Assembly (NCBI GenBank): GCA_963669415.2
Contig: CAXXPS010000003.1
Span: forward strand, 1,488,001 to 1,552,000
Source: JAWKWH01 sp963669415
GTDB taxonomy: Bacteria; Pseudomonadota; Alphaproteobacteria; Rhizobiales; Rhizobiaceae
DNA: 64,000 bases
Direction: 5' to 3'
Made by a program: the position numbers and the translations under genes. Below the pieces are notes generated by a model, which worked only from the letters and a program-made list of their open reading frames with translations, was not told the DNA's origin and did not search any database. Shown in pieces: positions 26,156 to 34,238 of the stretch; positions within the stretch are counted from its first letter, which is position 1, and every line of letters begins with the position of its first letter.

Positions 26156-27661
26156 TTACCTGCCTGCGTGGATCACGTGCTCAAGGGGTGGAGGCTGGTA
26201 CCGAACTCTTTCAATGCTAACGCCTTCCTCGGGATTGATTTGCGGCGTGCCGGGAAATGGAAGAGGCGTATCAATACCCGGAATCCATACATAGGGCGTC
26301 AAATACACTACCAGTTCTTTCTGGCTTTCCAGGGCGCTTTGTTCACCTGCAAGAGCACTGAAACCCGGAATTTTTCGTAGAAATGGAAGGCCCGAACCAG
26401 TCGTAGATCTTTGCTTTGAGTTTAACCCGCCAATTACGATCGTTTGCCCGCTTGCGACGGTCATTGAGGTCGACGCAGAGTTGCGTTCCTTCGCAATCAG
26501 GGCATCCCCGATCAGTGTTGTATATCGGGAATCTTCCACAGTCACATCCATGCGAATGGTGTTGTCTGCTGTTACAAGCGGCGTAACCTGCAAGGTAATT
26601 CCCGCCGCTACGCTATCGGTTGTCGTCACACTTGCGCCACTGTCGGTTGAGTCAATGAGTACAAATTGATCATCAACAATCGCAATCGAAGCCGGACGCG
26701 TGCTGCGCGTGGAAATATATGGCCGGGCCAGAACCTGGACGATATCCTGAGACGCCAATAGACTGATCGTAGCCGTCAGCTGATCGGCATTCGTGGCAAG
26801 CTCGTTAAATGTAGCGACGATATTTCCACCGTGTAGCCCCGGAATCAAATCAATCGCGCTGAAACGCCCCGAAGCGGCATCGGTGATCGAGTTCGAAATC
26901 TCTTCGTAGGAGGTCACATCGAAATCAACGACCAATGCCTCAATAATGACGTGTGCGACGGGACGATCAGCGCGGTTCAACACTCCCAGTGCTTCGGACA
27001 CATCTGCAGGCGTACCACTCACGAAAAGCGCATTCAGTTCCTCAATACTGCTAACAGTCAACGGCAATAAGCTGTCGCCCCCATCAAAAAGATCCGACAC
27101 CAATGTTACTGCTTCGGCTGATGTGAGATGACGCAGATTATATTCCTGGCTGATACGAGAAGCACCTGAATCTGTCCGGGCCGCACCTGAGTCAGAGTTC
27201 GCATCAACTGCTACAGCGTCAATTCGGCCACCAGTCTTGAACAGCAAAATGCCGTTTTCAACTGTCACATAGGTTCCGCTGCGCTCTAGCAGGAGGTCTA
27301 ATCCGTCAACGAGATTAACGTTCGAAAACTTTGCAGAAACACGTCCACCAAAGCGCAAGGAATCGGCCTTGTAATCGATGCCGGCGCGGCTAATGATTGC
27401 AGGAACAACCCTTGAAAGTGATGCATCCGCCAGGTCGACCGACAACTTCGTCTGCTCTGGTGTTCTTCCTTTTGTAACTTTCAACTGCCTGATTGTTGCC
27501 GCTTCCTTGCGGGCGCGCTGCCTCGCAACGTTGGTCGATTGGTTACGGTACACCTGCATAAGGGCAGTTTTTTCGGGACCATTTACATAATCCGTCTGCG
27601 CTATTTCGCACGCTGAAAGGCCTGACATGACGCACACAACGGCCAAGATTTTCCGGTGCAA
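26156..27661 (-). CDS. Orphan secretin lipoprotein (GspD/PilQ/MshL-like)
   Basis: A 501-residue outer-membrane channel-forming protein. The start is a TTG at 27661 with GAGG eight bases upstream; a lipoprotein signal follows, with lipobox LSAC (Cys18). Residues of about 70-150 look like a secretin/TonB short N-terminal domain, then an N1-like domain (EYNLRHLTSAEAV...) at about 170-230. The C-terminal secretin domain has QVLARPYISTRSTRPASI, ITLQVTPLV, TIVIGGLNSKQRS, GLPFLRKIPGFSALAG and KELVVYLTPYV. The overall shape is closest to MshL/PilQ-type secretins. No ATPase, platform protein, pseudopilin or pilotin is in this window. The DNA is visibly AT-richer than the neighbouring genes. Confidence 0.88.
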   Translation of the reverse strand: MHRKILAVVCVMSGLSACEIAQTDYVNGPEKTALMQVYRNQSTNVARQRARKEAATIRQLKVTKGRTPEQTKLSVDLADASLSRVVPAIISRAGIDYKADSLRFGGRVSAKFSNVNLVDGLDLLLERSGTYVTVENGILLFKTGGRIDAVAVDANSDSGAARTDSGASRISQEYNLRHLTSAEAVTLVSDLFDGGDSLLPLTVSSIEELNALFVSGTPADVSEALGVLNRADRPVAHVIIEALVVDFDVTSYEEISNSITDAASGRFSAIDLIPGLHGGNIVATFNELATNADQLTATISLLASQDIVQVLARPYISTRSTRPASIAIVDDQFVLIDSTDSGASVTTTDSVAAGITLQVTPLVTADNTIRMDVTVEDSRYTTLIGDALIAKERNSASTSMTVASGQTIVIGGLNSKQRSTTGSGLPFLRKIPGFSALAGEQSALESQKELVVYLTPYVWIPGIDTPLPFPGTPQINPEEGVSIERVRYQPPPLEHVIHAGR

Positions 27662-28247
27662 ATGCTTTGCCTCTTCGTTGCGGCTATATTCGAAAAAATA
27701 CCCGGACAGGTTGATTCAGTTTTCTACTTATGGCTTATGGTAAAGCGTATTTCAACCTGAAGATTCAGTAGTACCCGAGTTTCCCTTCAAGATATCACAG
27801 GATTTTTGGATTCTGTTTTTCCGCCACCGCACAAAAACTATGTATCTAAGAATTCCTAATGCGCCAAAGTTGGAATCTGGGAGTTCATCCGCGCTGAATA
27901 TTAGCTATAAGCCATTGCTAACATTCGAATATTCAGGGCTTAAGCCTTGAGATTCAGCGTCTAAATTCGGACAGTTGAGCGATACCGAAGTCACGCTTCT
28001 TAACGCAAGATTTTCACATTGATCACCGGACCAAATTGGCATTTTTAGTCGTTTTCCCAGGCCGTAATGCGCGATCACCCGTCTGTTAGTTGCGATTAAA
28101 TCGCCCTCTACCAAAGCGCGATATTGCTCCTAAACTGAAAGGTTGAGGGTGTTGAGGTCATCGGATTGGTTCTCGCTCCCCTCTTACAGGACAGCAGGTG
28201 AAGGGGCGCTGATCACGACGCCCCAGCTTTGTTATTGTGCGAGCCTA
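27662..28247. other. AT-rich intergenic region without a supported gene
   Basis: About 590 bp between the secretin start and the next gene. It contains promoter-like AT-rich DNA upstream of the secretin and an inverted repeat GGGGCG (28203-28208)/CGCCCC (28219-28224) that could terminate the leftward transcript ending at 28248. A 69-codon open frame on the minus strand (27905-28114) has no Shine-Dalgarno or recognisable features. Confidence 0.5.
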
Positions 28248-28790
28248 CTAGAATCCAGCGCCGCTAAGCTTGCCGCATTTATGTTTGTCCGGGTCATAGG
28301 GCTTACCCGACGCGCCATTAATGTAGGACACATCAAGTGTTTTCCAGCTGTTGGAAGAAACTGTACCGTCCGTCTTGGCGATAATCTTGCACCCGGGTGT
28401 CAAAAACAGGTTCTTGTCCTTTTTGTTGCCACCCACGATTTTGATCTCAAGCTCATAAGCGCAGCTGGCCGGAACCACGAAGGTGTCATAGTTGCCGGGC
28501 GGGATATTGGCATCAAGTTTCTTATTCGTACCGGCGCAATCAGGGTGAATAGCCAGCCCATCTGGCTGGGATCCTTTCGCTTTCACCTTCGCATAAGATG
28601 CATAATAGCTGGACGTGGCGACAGCATAAATGATGACTCCGCAAATCGCTGTGCTGCTGTCTTCACAGGCCGGATGGGTGTAGCGCTTTTCCTCTGATGA
28701 GGCCGCAAGTGTCGGGCTGACCATCGGCGCCAAACTCATGCAAACCACGCTCAACATAATCCCGATTTTGCTAGTGGTATTTAAGATCAT
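28248..28790 (-). CDS. Secreted small protein with six cysteines, unknown
   Basis: From the ATG at 28790 (GAAGG upstream) it is 180 residues, with a Sec signal peptide (hydrophobic IGIMLSVVCMSLAPMV, cleavage near TLAASS). The mature part is about 150 residues and has six cysteines (HPAC, AIC, HPDC, ASC, PGC, HKC), consistent with three disulfides. CAYELEIKIV resembles CQYKVKFV in the other exported protein at 30244. I recognise no family. It is likely periplasmic or surface-exposed, and its neighbours are a secretin and an AraC regulator. Confidence 0.6.
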   Translation of the reverse strand: MILNTTSKIGIMLSVVCMSLAPMVSPTLAASSEEKRYTHPACEDSSTAICGVIIYAVATSSYYASYAKVKAKGSQPDGLAIHPDCAGTNKKLDANIPPGNYDTFVVPASCAYELEIKIVGGNKKDKNLFLTPGCKIIAKTDGTVSSNSWKTLDVSYINGASGKPYDPDKHKCGKLSGAGF

Positions 28791-28912
28791 TGATATTTGC
28801 CTTCGTGAGTAGTTTTTCTGTGGCCCGCGCATAAGGCAATTTCACTGGTTCGATGCGCCTGTTGCGTTCCAGTGTTCTCAGCTCCGCCGACGATCACTGG
28901 CATTTCCCAACC

Positions 28913-28945
28913 CATCTGATCCAAGCCATCTGATCCAAGCCATCT
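28913..28945. repeat. Short tandem repeat, 14-bp unit
   Basis: The unit CATCTGATCCAAGC occurs twice in a row (28913-28926 and 28927-28940) and is followed by the first five bases of a third copy. It lies in the gap between the secreted-protein gene and the AraC regulator, upstream of both. No coding role is visible. Confidence 0.7.
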
Positions 28946-29102
28946 ACTGGGTTGTTAGCGATACTTGTACCACCTTGACGTGCATGTTTCATTGTCACGG
29001 GGTCTCATATTGAGCTCTGCGCAAGGCAAATTTTTTACATTTATCCAAACATTTGTGATTGAAGTTATATCGACAACTCTATCTTAAGATGTATTTTCAA
29101 AA

Positions 29103-30113
29103 ATGAGTCCGGGGCGGCCAATATCTATTTCAAGGATTTGCTCCGTGCGAATTGACCGACACATCCCAATTCATGATCCGCTCGATCCCCTCCCCTCGCT
29201 CAGCACCGGACCAGAGGTCTCGAAAGAAGAATTGTTGCAAAACACGAAGGATATCACCCGGGGCTTCTATGATGTCGATTTACTGCGTGGCCTTGATGAC
29301 TTCGAGGTTGTTCAGGACTTATGGATTGGGAGCGACTTCTCAATAACCGGCGGAATGATGGGAGGTGTGAAGTCCTATCGTAGTTCAAGCCGTTGTTACT
29401 ACTGTGACCTCGTTGTGATCGAAACTTTGCTTTCACGGGTTCAGCACGAACCTTCAAAACACAGAGCCGTCAAAAACAGAGTGCGGATAACCACCACGAA
29501 CACAGAATATTATGAGACAATTGGCGGCTCCGATTTCGCCACGCTATTTCTACCTTTTGAATCAATCGGATACGATCCATCACGTCACCATGATGACTAT
29601 GTTTTCGAGCGGGACAGTTCGATCGGTAATGTGATAAGCCAAGCGCTCTCTGATCTGGTCGGTCGCATGCCCTACACACCGTCACAGGAGGTGCCGGCGA
29701 TGGTCGGACAGGTCACGGATCTCGTGCGCGATCTGATTTTGGGCAACCGCACATATATGAACCATGCCAATATCAATCGGGCGCGAAGATTGGCGATAGA
29801 TGCCTATATCGAAGACAATCTCCATTTGCTGACAGTCAGCGCCGCAAAGCATTTGATGCAGGAATTCAATGTAACGCGCCCCACCCTATACCGGATGTTC
29901 GAAGTTGACGGCGGGGTAGAAGCGTATGTCAACCGCCGCCGCCTGCACCGGACACTGCTTTGCCTAAAGGATGCAGACCCCAAACGCGGCGCGGTTCGCA
30001 AAATTGCGGAAGGATTTGGGTTCATCGATGCCGGAAATTTCACCCGAGCGCTCCGGTCCGAGTTCGGGTTTTGCCCTTCTGAAATTGTTGGACAGAGGAG
30101 CGCAGCGCGTTGA
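29103..30113 (+). CDS. AraC-family transcriptional regulator
   Basis: A 336-residue protein with a C-terminal AraC double helix-turn-helix: first helix pair at about LTVSAAKHLMQEFNVTRPTLYRMFE, linker AYVNRRRLHRTLLCL, and second HTH ending FGFIDAGNFTRALRSEFGFCPSEI. The N-terminal two thirds is an unassigned sensor region resembling the AraC-binding-like domain of the FeaR/NahR-associated type. No strong Shine-Dalgarno precedes the ATG. It runs opposite to the two secreted-protein genes and the secretin, and I infer that it controls them. Confidence 0.82.
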   Translation: MSPGRPISISRICSVRIDRHIPIHDPLDPLPSLSTGPEVSKEELLQNTKDITRGFYDVDLLRGLDDFEVVQDLWIGSDFSITGGMMGGVKSYRSSSRCYYCDLVVIETLLSRVQHEPSKHRAVKNRVRITTTNTEYYETIGGSDFATLFLPFESIGYDPSRHHDDYVFERDSSIGNVISQALSDLVGRMPYTPSQEVPAMVGQVTDLVRDLILGNRTYMNHANINRARRLAIDAYIEDNLHLLTVSAAKHLMQEFNVTRPTLYRMFEVDGGVEAYVNRRRLHRTLLCLKDADPKRGAVRKIAEGFGFIDAGNFTRALRSEFGFCPSEIVGQRSAAR

Positions 30114-30197
30114 GCTGAGTTAGGTGAGTGTGCCTTCATCGTTTTCCGGGCGCGCAATTGCAACCTCGGTCAACGCCTTGGCATGCTTTGGATATCT

Positions 30198-30228
30198 GGG
30201 GTAGCGGCAACTTCGCACGCGCTACCCC
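30198..30228. terminator. Bidirectional hairpin between convergent genes
   Basis: GGGGTAGCG (30198-30206) pairs perfectly with CGCTACCCC (30220-30228), a 9-bp stem with a 13-nt loop, between the ends of the AraC gene and the gene at 30244. There is no U-tract, so a terminator role is likely from position only. Confidence 0.45.
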
Positions 30229-30243
30229 GCATGCGCCATTCAA

Positions 30244-30717
30244 TCACTGAGCCAGAATGCCGCTACTATCACCGCCTACATCAACGACGGTTTTCTTGGT
30301 TCTAAGCGTACCGCACCCTTCCTTGAGTTTGACAGCATTATACTTGTCTGGGAAATTGCCGGTTTTGAAATGAGCCGTCTTGTCTCCAACACAGCCACTG
30401 GTTGTTACGAATTTGACCTTATACTGACATTTCTTGTTGAATCTGGCATAGACGACCTCACCCGTTCCACCCATTCCACCCGCCAGGTTCTGACTGATTG
30501 TCTCACTTTTCTTTGAGCAAGCGCCATCCGTTTTTTCCTGCGTAATATTCACCTTTTTTACAGTCGTCGTTGACTGGTTTTCAATCTGAATAATTGTGCA
30601 GTTATCGTCAGAGGTACAAAAGTCTGCGGATAAATTCAGGGCCGCCGACGGTGATGAGGCAACTACACTGGCAGCAAAGCCGAGTGCAAATACTGATGGT
30701 TTGATTGCATTACGCAT
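30244..30717 (-). CDS. Secreted small protein with six cysteines, unknown
   Basis: A 157-residue protein with a Sec signal peptide (MRNAIKPSVFALGFAASVV, cleavage near SAALN). The mature region has six cysteines (DFC, DNC, GAC, KKC, SGC, EGC) and is rich in Lys, Thr and Gly. The stretch CQYKVKFVTT echoes CAYELEIKIV in the protein at 28248, suggesting a distant relation, but overall similarity is low. I recognise no family. It converges on the AraC gene and is oriented like the secretin. Confidence 0.6.
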   Translation of the reverse strand: MRNAIKPSVFALGFAASVVASSPSAALNLSADFCTSDDNCTIIQIENQSTTTVKKVNITQEKTDGACSKKSETISQNLAGGMGGTGEVVYARFNKKCQYKVKFVTTSGCVGDKTAHFKTGNFPDKYNAVKLKEGCGTLRTKKTVVDVGGDSSGILAQ

Positions 30718-31116
30718 ATCTTGCTTTCCTTACTTTTCGTTCGATCCACCGTTTGCTGATTCCACGCGGAAGGACGATCCTGCCTGATTGCAGACCGCGC
30801 CCCCAAAATTTAATGATTTGATGACTTCAATACACAACACTTACATGACTACCGATGGTCGAAAGCAACCGCTGGTGTCCGTTAAGTACTACTTTGCAAG
30901 TTTAAGTTTGATTGCGCAACAATAATTTGTGCCAACGGGTATTTTTGAGACTCCGTGACAACAAACTTCCTATAATGCCTTGATCATTACCCAAACACTA
31001 TTGGTTTTTTGGTCAATTGGAGCTTCGATGATATATTATATATTTCTAATTCAACAACATTAGTTGTTGCTGTTTTCAACAGGCTGAAGAACTTGTGGAG
31101 GCAAAAACAGGTCGCG
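30718..31116. other. AT-rich gap with tandem hairpins downstream of bhcD
   Basis: No gene seen. Near bhcD are two perfect inverted repeats: CAACAAC (31052-31058)/GTTGTTG (31063-31069) with a 4-nt loop, and CTGTT/AACAG (31070-31082). They lie after the bhcD stop on the minus strand and may act as transcription terminators. The rest is strongly AT-rich and could hold the promoter of the gene at 30244. Confidence 0.5.
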
Positions 31117-32079
31117 TCAGATACTGACTTCCTGGCCTAGTCCCCGCTCACCGGCCAGTCGTGCAGCAACGGAAGCGACTGCCAGATCCTGCAATCCGAC
31201 CCCGGTACCGTCAAACAGGGTGATTTCCTCATCATCAGTTCGGCCCGAATGGTTGCCGTTGATGACGTCACCGATCGGTGTGATGTCACTCTCGGTGATC
31301 AGCCCCGCTGCAATTGCGTGCTGGGTCTCACCAATGGTGACCGATTGGGCAACCTCATCGGTAAACACCGTGGCAGCAGCCACGAGAGCCGGGTCGACCT
31401 CCTGCTTGCCCTTGGTATCCGTTCCCATGCAGGCGACGTGCGTTCCCGGCTTGACCCAGTCGCGCATCATCAAAGCCTCGTGGGCCGACGTAATCGAGAT
31501 AATCACATCGGCCCGCTCCCCCACGCCCTCCCTCTCCAGAGCTTCAAATGGCAAGCCAATTTCGTTGGCAACCTTTTCAAGACCGGGCAGCATGTCGGGA
31601 TGAAAATTCCAGGCAACGACCTTTTCAAATGCGCGCTGTTTTGCGGCCGCACTCAGCTGGAAGCCGGCCTGATGGCCCGCACCAATCATGCCGAGCACCT
31701 TGGCGTCCTGACGCGCGAGCCTGTTGATTGAAATTGCTGACGACGCTGCCGTGCGAAGCGCAGTCAAGAGATTGCCGCCAACCATCGCGGTTGGCCGGCC
31801 TGTGTCGGGATCAAACAAATAGACTGTAGACTGGTGGTTCGGAATTCCCTTGTCGGCATTGCCTGGAAAATATCCGCCGGCTTTAACACCCATCACGGAA
31901 CCAGCACGGTCCAGCCCCGACTTGAAGCCATATTGCCGGCCTTCGCCAAGCGCTTCGCGCACGACCGGGAAATTGTAGGCGTCATCGCGCGCCATCGCAG
32001 CGAATGTTGCTTCAACCGCAGCATAGGCATCCTCTGCGGAAACCAGCCCGGCAATCTCGGATTCAGGGACAATCAGCAT
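31117..32079 (-). CDS. bhcD: Iminosuccinate reductase BhcD
   Basis: A 320-residue member of the ornithine cyclodeaminase/mu-crystallin fold, with KAGGYFPGNADKG, LLTALRTAASSAI and the Rossmann motif VLGMIGAGHQAGF. By family alone it would be called ornithine cyclodeaminase; its place as the last gene of bhcABCD makes iminosuccinate reductase (iminosuccinate + NAD(P)H to L-aspartate) the better call, completing the beta-hydroxyaspartate cycle. It starts 9 bp after bhcC. A degraded second copy of its last 18 codons lies at 26095-26151. Confidence 0.9.
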   Translation of the reverse strand: MLIVPESEIAGLVSAEDAYAAVEATFAAMARDDAYNFPVVREALGEGRQYGFKSGLDRAGSVMGVKAGGYFPGNADKGIPNHQSTVYLFDPDTGRPTAMVGGNLLTALRTAASSAISINRLARQDAKVLGMIGAGHQAGFQLSAAAKQRAFEKVVAWNFHPDMLPGLEKVANEIGLPFEALEREGVGERADVIISITSAHEALMMRDWVKPGTHVACMGTDTKGKQEVDPALVAAATVFTDEVAQSVTIGETQHAIAAGLITESDITPIGDVINGNHSGRTDDEEITLFDGTGVGLQDLAVASVAARLAGERGLGQEVSI

Positions 32080-32088
32080 CGCGGCAAC

Positions 32089-33252
32089 TCAGTAAGCTTT
32101 GCCACGGGCCGACACCGGCCAGACCGATTCAACTTTCCCGTTGCGGACGCCGACATACCAGTCGTGAACATTGGCTGTCGGATCGCAATGACCTGGAACC
32201 AGTTTCAGCTTGTCATTGACCTTCAGATTGCCATCAGGATCGGATATCACACCGTGTTCGTCGGAACACTTGATGTATTCGACGTCATCGCGGCCATAGA
32301 TGAATGGCAATCCGGAATCGACTGACTGCGCTTTCAGACCGGCATCGCAGATGGCCTTGTCGTCCTTTGCGTGGCTCATGACTGACGTCAGAATAAAGAA
32401 AGCGTTTTCCCATTCACCCTGGTCGATACGATTGCCGTCCTTGTCCAGAATTCGCCCGTAGTCTGCATCCATGAAGGCGTAGGAACCGCATTGCAGCTCG
32501 TTGTAAACCCCCGAACCGGTCTCAAAATAGTAGCTGCCGGTGCCGCCGCCGGAAACAAGTTCCGGCTCTAGCCCAGCCGCTTTCAGGCCATCTACCGCAT
32601 CCTGGACCATGGCGATGGCGATATCGAGTTTGGCTTTGCGATCTTCGTAGCTATCGAGGTGTTGCATTGCGCCCTGATAGGCCTGAATGCCGGTAAATTT
32701 CAGTCCCGGCGCGGCATCTGCCGCATTGGCTATGGCGACAACATCCTCGGTCGTCGTCACGCCGCAACGTCCGGCGCCGCAGTCGATTTCAACGAAAACT
32801 TCCAGTTCGGTGCCATGTTTTTGGACCGCTGCAGACAGGTCCGCGATGTTGTTGATGTCGTCAACGCAAACGATGGTGCGGGCGCCCAACTTTGGTAATT
32901 GTGCCAGCCGGTCAATTTTCATCGGGTCACGAACCTGGTTCGATACCAGCACATCCTTGATGCCTCCACGGGCAAATACCTCTGCTTCGGAAACCTTTTG
33001 GCAGCAGACGCCGACGGCACCGCCAAGACGTTCCTGAAGTTTCGCGACATCTACCGATTTGTGCATTTTGCCGTGCACACGGTGGCGCATGCCGTGCGCC
33101 TTGGCATAATCGCCCATCTTCTTGATGTTGCGTTCCAGCGCATCAAGGTCGAGAACCAAGCATGGGGTTTGGATGTCTTTTTCGTCCATGCCCGGGACGG
33201 CCGGAACGTCATACCCGACTTCGAGGCCGCTGAAATTGACTGGTGCGTTCAT
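32089..33252 (-). CDS. bhcC: Beta-hydroxyaspartate aldolase BhcC
   Basis: A 387-residue PLP enzyme of the D-threonine aldolase (alanine racemase-like, fold type III) family. The PLP lysine is K62 in HRVHGKMHKS, and GTGSYYFETG and a C-terminal metal region (GHCDPTANVHDW) are present. In this cluster it condenses glycine with glyoxylate to beta-hydroxyaspartate. The ATG at 33252 follows AAGGAGAG; the longer in-frame ATG at 33312 overlaps bhcB and is unlikely. Confidence 0.93.
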   Translation of the reverse strand: MNAPVNFSGLEVGYDVPAVPGMDEKDIQTPCLVLDLDALERNIKKMGDYAKAHGMRHRVHGKMHKSVDVAKLQERLGGAVGVCCQKVSEAEVFARGGIKDVLVSNQVRDPMKIDRLAQLPKLGARTIVCVDDINNIADLSAAVQKHGTELEVFVEIDCGAGRCGVTTTEDVVAIANAADAAPGLKFTGIQAYQGAMQHLDSYEDRKAKLDIAIAMVQDAVDGLKAAGLEPELVSGGGTGSYYFETGSGVYNELQCGSYAFMDADYGRILDKDGNRIDQGEWENAFFILTSVMSHAKDDKAICDAGLKAQSVDSGLPFIYGRDDVEYIKCSDEHGVISDPDGNLKVNDKLKLVPGHCDPTANVHDWYVGVRNGKVESVWPVSARGKAY

Positions 33253-33274
33253 TTTTCTCTCCTTGGTCTCGAAA

Positions 33275-34231
33275 TTACATCCACGGCAGCTTGTCGAGAT
33301 CGACATTACCACCGGTAATGATCACGCCGACCCGCTTGCCGCGGAAGGCGTCTTTGTTTTTCAGAATTGTCGCCAATGGTACGGCGGATGATGGCTCCAT
33401 GACCACCCGCAGATGTTTCCACGTCAGTTTCATGGCATCAATAATTTCCGGGTCCGATGCCGTGTAAATCTCCGAAACATGATTTGAAACAAAGTGCCAG
33501 GTCAGGTCCTTGAGTGGGACCAGCAAACCGTCGGCGATGGTCTTGGGTGCATCATCGGCGATGATGTATCCGGCCTTGAAGCTGCGATAAGCATCGTCCG
33601 CCTGTTCGGGCTCTGCCGCAATTACCTTCGTTTCAGGCGCCAGCGTCGACAACGTCAAACAGGTACCCGAAATCATGCCGCCGCCGCCAATTGGAGCGAC
33701 AACCATGTCGAGCCCGTCAGTCTGTTCCACGAGCTCTCTGGAGCATGTGCCCTGCCCGGCGATTACGCGGGGGTCGTTGTAGGGGTGGACAAAATCGCCA
33801 CCGGTCTCGGCCTGCACTTTGGCAAAGGTCTCTTCGCGCGAACTCGTTGACGGCTCGCACTCGGTGATATTTCCACCATAACGACGCACCGTATCCTTCT
33901 TGGCCTGCGGTGCGGTGCGCGGCATAACCACATTGCACGGAACACCGCGAAGCATGGCTGCGTAAGAGAGACACGAAGCGTGATTGCCCGACGAATGCGT
34001 TGCAACGCCCTTTTTTGCCTGCTCATCGTCAAGTCCGAAGACGGCATTGGAGGCGCCACGCACCTTGAAGGCGCCCGGTTCCTGAAAATTCTCGCATTTG
34101 AAGAACAGCTGCGCACCGGTCAGATCGTTCAGATAATCCGAAGTGCGGACTGGCGTGCGACGGATGTGTGGCTGGATGCGTTCATGAGCGGCCAGCATGT
34201 CGTCATAGGTCGGGATTATCATGTCCGTCAT
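33275..34231 (-). CDS. bhcB: Beta-hydroxyaspartate dehydratase BhcB
   Basis: A 318-residue fold type II PLP enzyme of the threonine/serine dehydratase family, lacking an ACT regulatory domain. The PLP lysine is K56 in EPGAFKVRGAS, the SSGNHASCLSY motif and the phosphate loop IGGGGMISG follow, and the C-terminus ends GGNVDLDKLPWM. In context it converts beta-hydroxyaspartate to iminosuccinate. It starts 7 bp after bhcA, at the ATG at 34231; a second ATG is three codons on. BhcB is easily mislabelled threonine dehydratase. Confidence 0.92.
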   Translation of the reverse strand: MTDMIIPTYDDMLAAHERIQPHIRRTPVRTSDYLNDLTGAQLFFKCENFQEPGAFKVRGASNAVFGLDDEQAKKGVATHSSGNHASCLSYAAMLRGVPCNVVMPRTAPQAKKDTVRRYGGNITECEPSTSSREETFAKVQAETGGDFVHPYNDPRVIAGQGTCSRELVEQTDGLDMVVAPIGGGGMISGTCLTLSTLAPETKVIAAEPEQADDAYRSFKAGYIIADDAPKTIADGLLVPLKDLTWHFVSNHVSEIYTASDPEIIDAMKLTWKHLRVVMEPSSAVPLATILKNKDAFRGKRVGVIITGGNVDLDKLPWM

Positions 34232-34238
34232 TCCGGTC

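Noticed and set aside
27905..28114. A 69-codon minus-strand frame between the secretin and the secreted-protein gene
   Set aside because: No Shine-Dalgarno, atypical composition, no recognisable domain; it lies in an AT-rich probable promoter region.
28913..28945. A possible CRISPR array
   Set aside because: Only two contiguous 14-bp copies with no spacers and no cas genes.
26156..31116. Insertion sequence or prophage as the source of the accessory block
   Set aside because: No transposase, integrase, terminal inverted repeats or phage genes could be seen; only the displaced bhcD end supports insertion.
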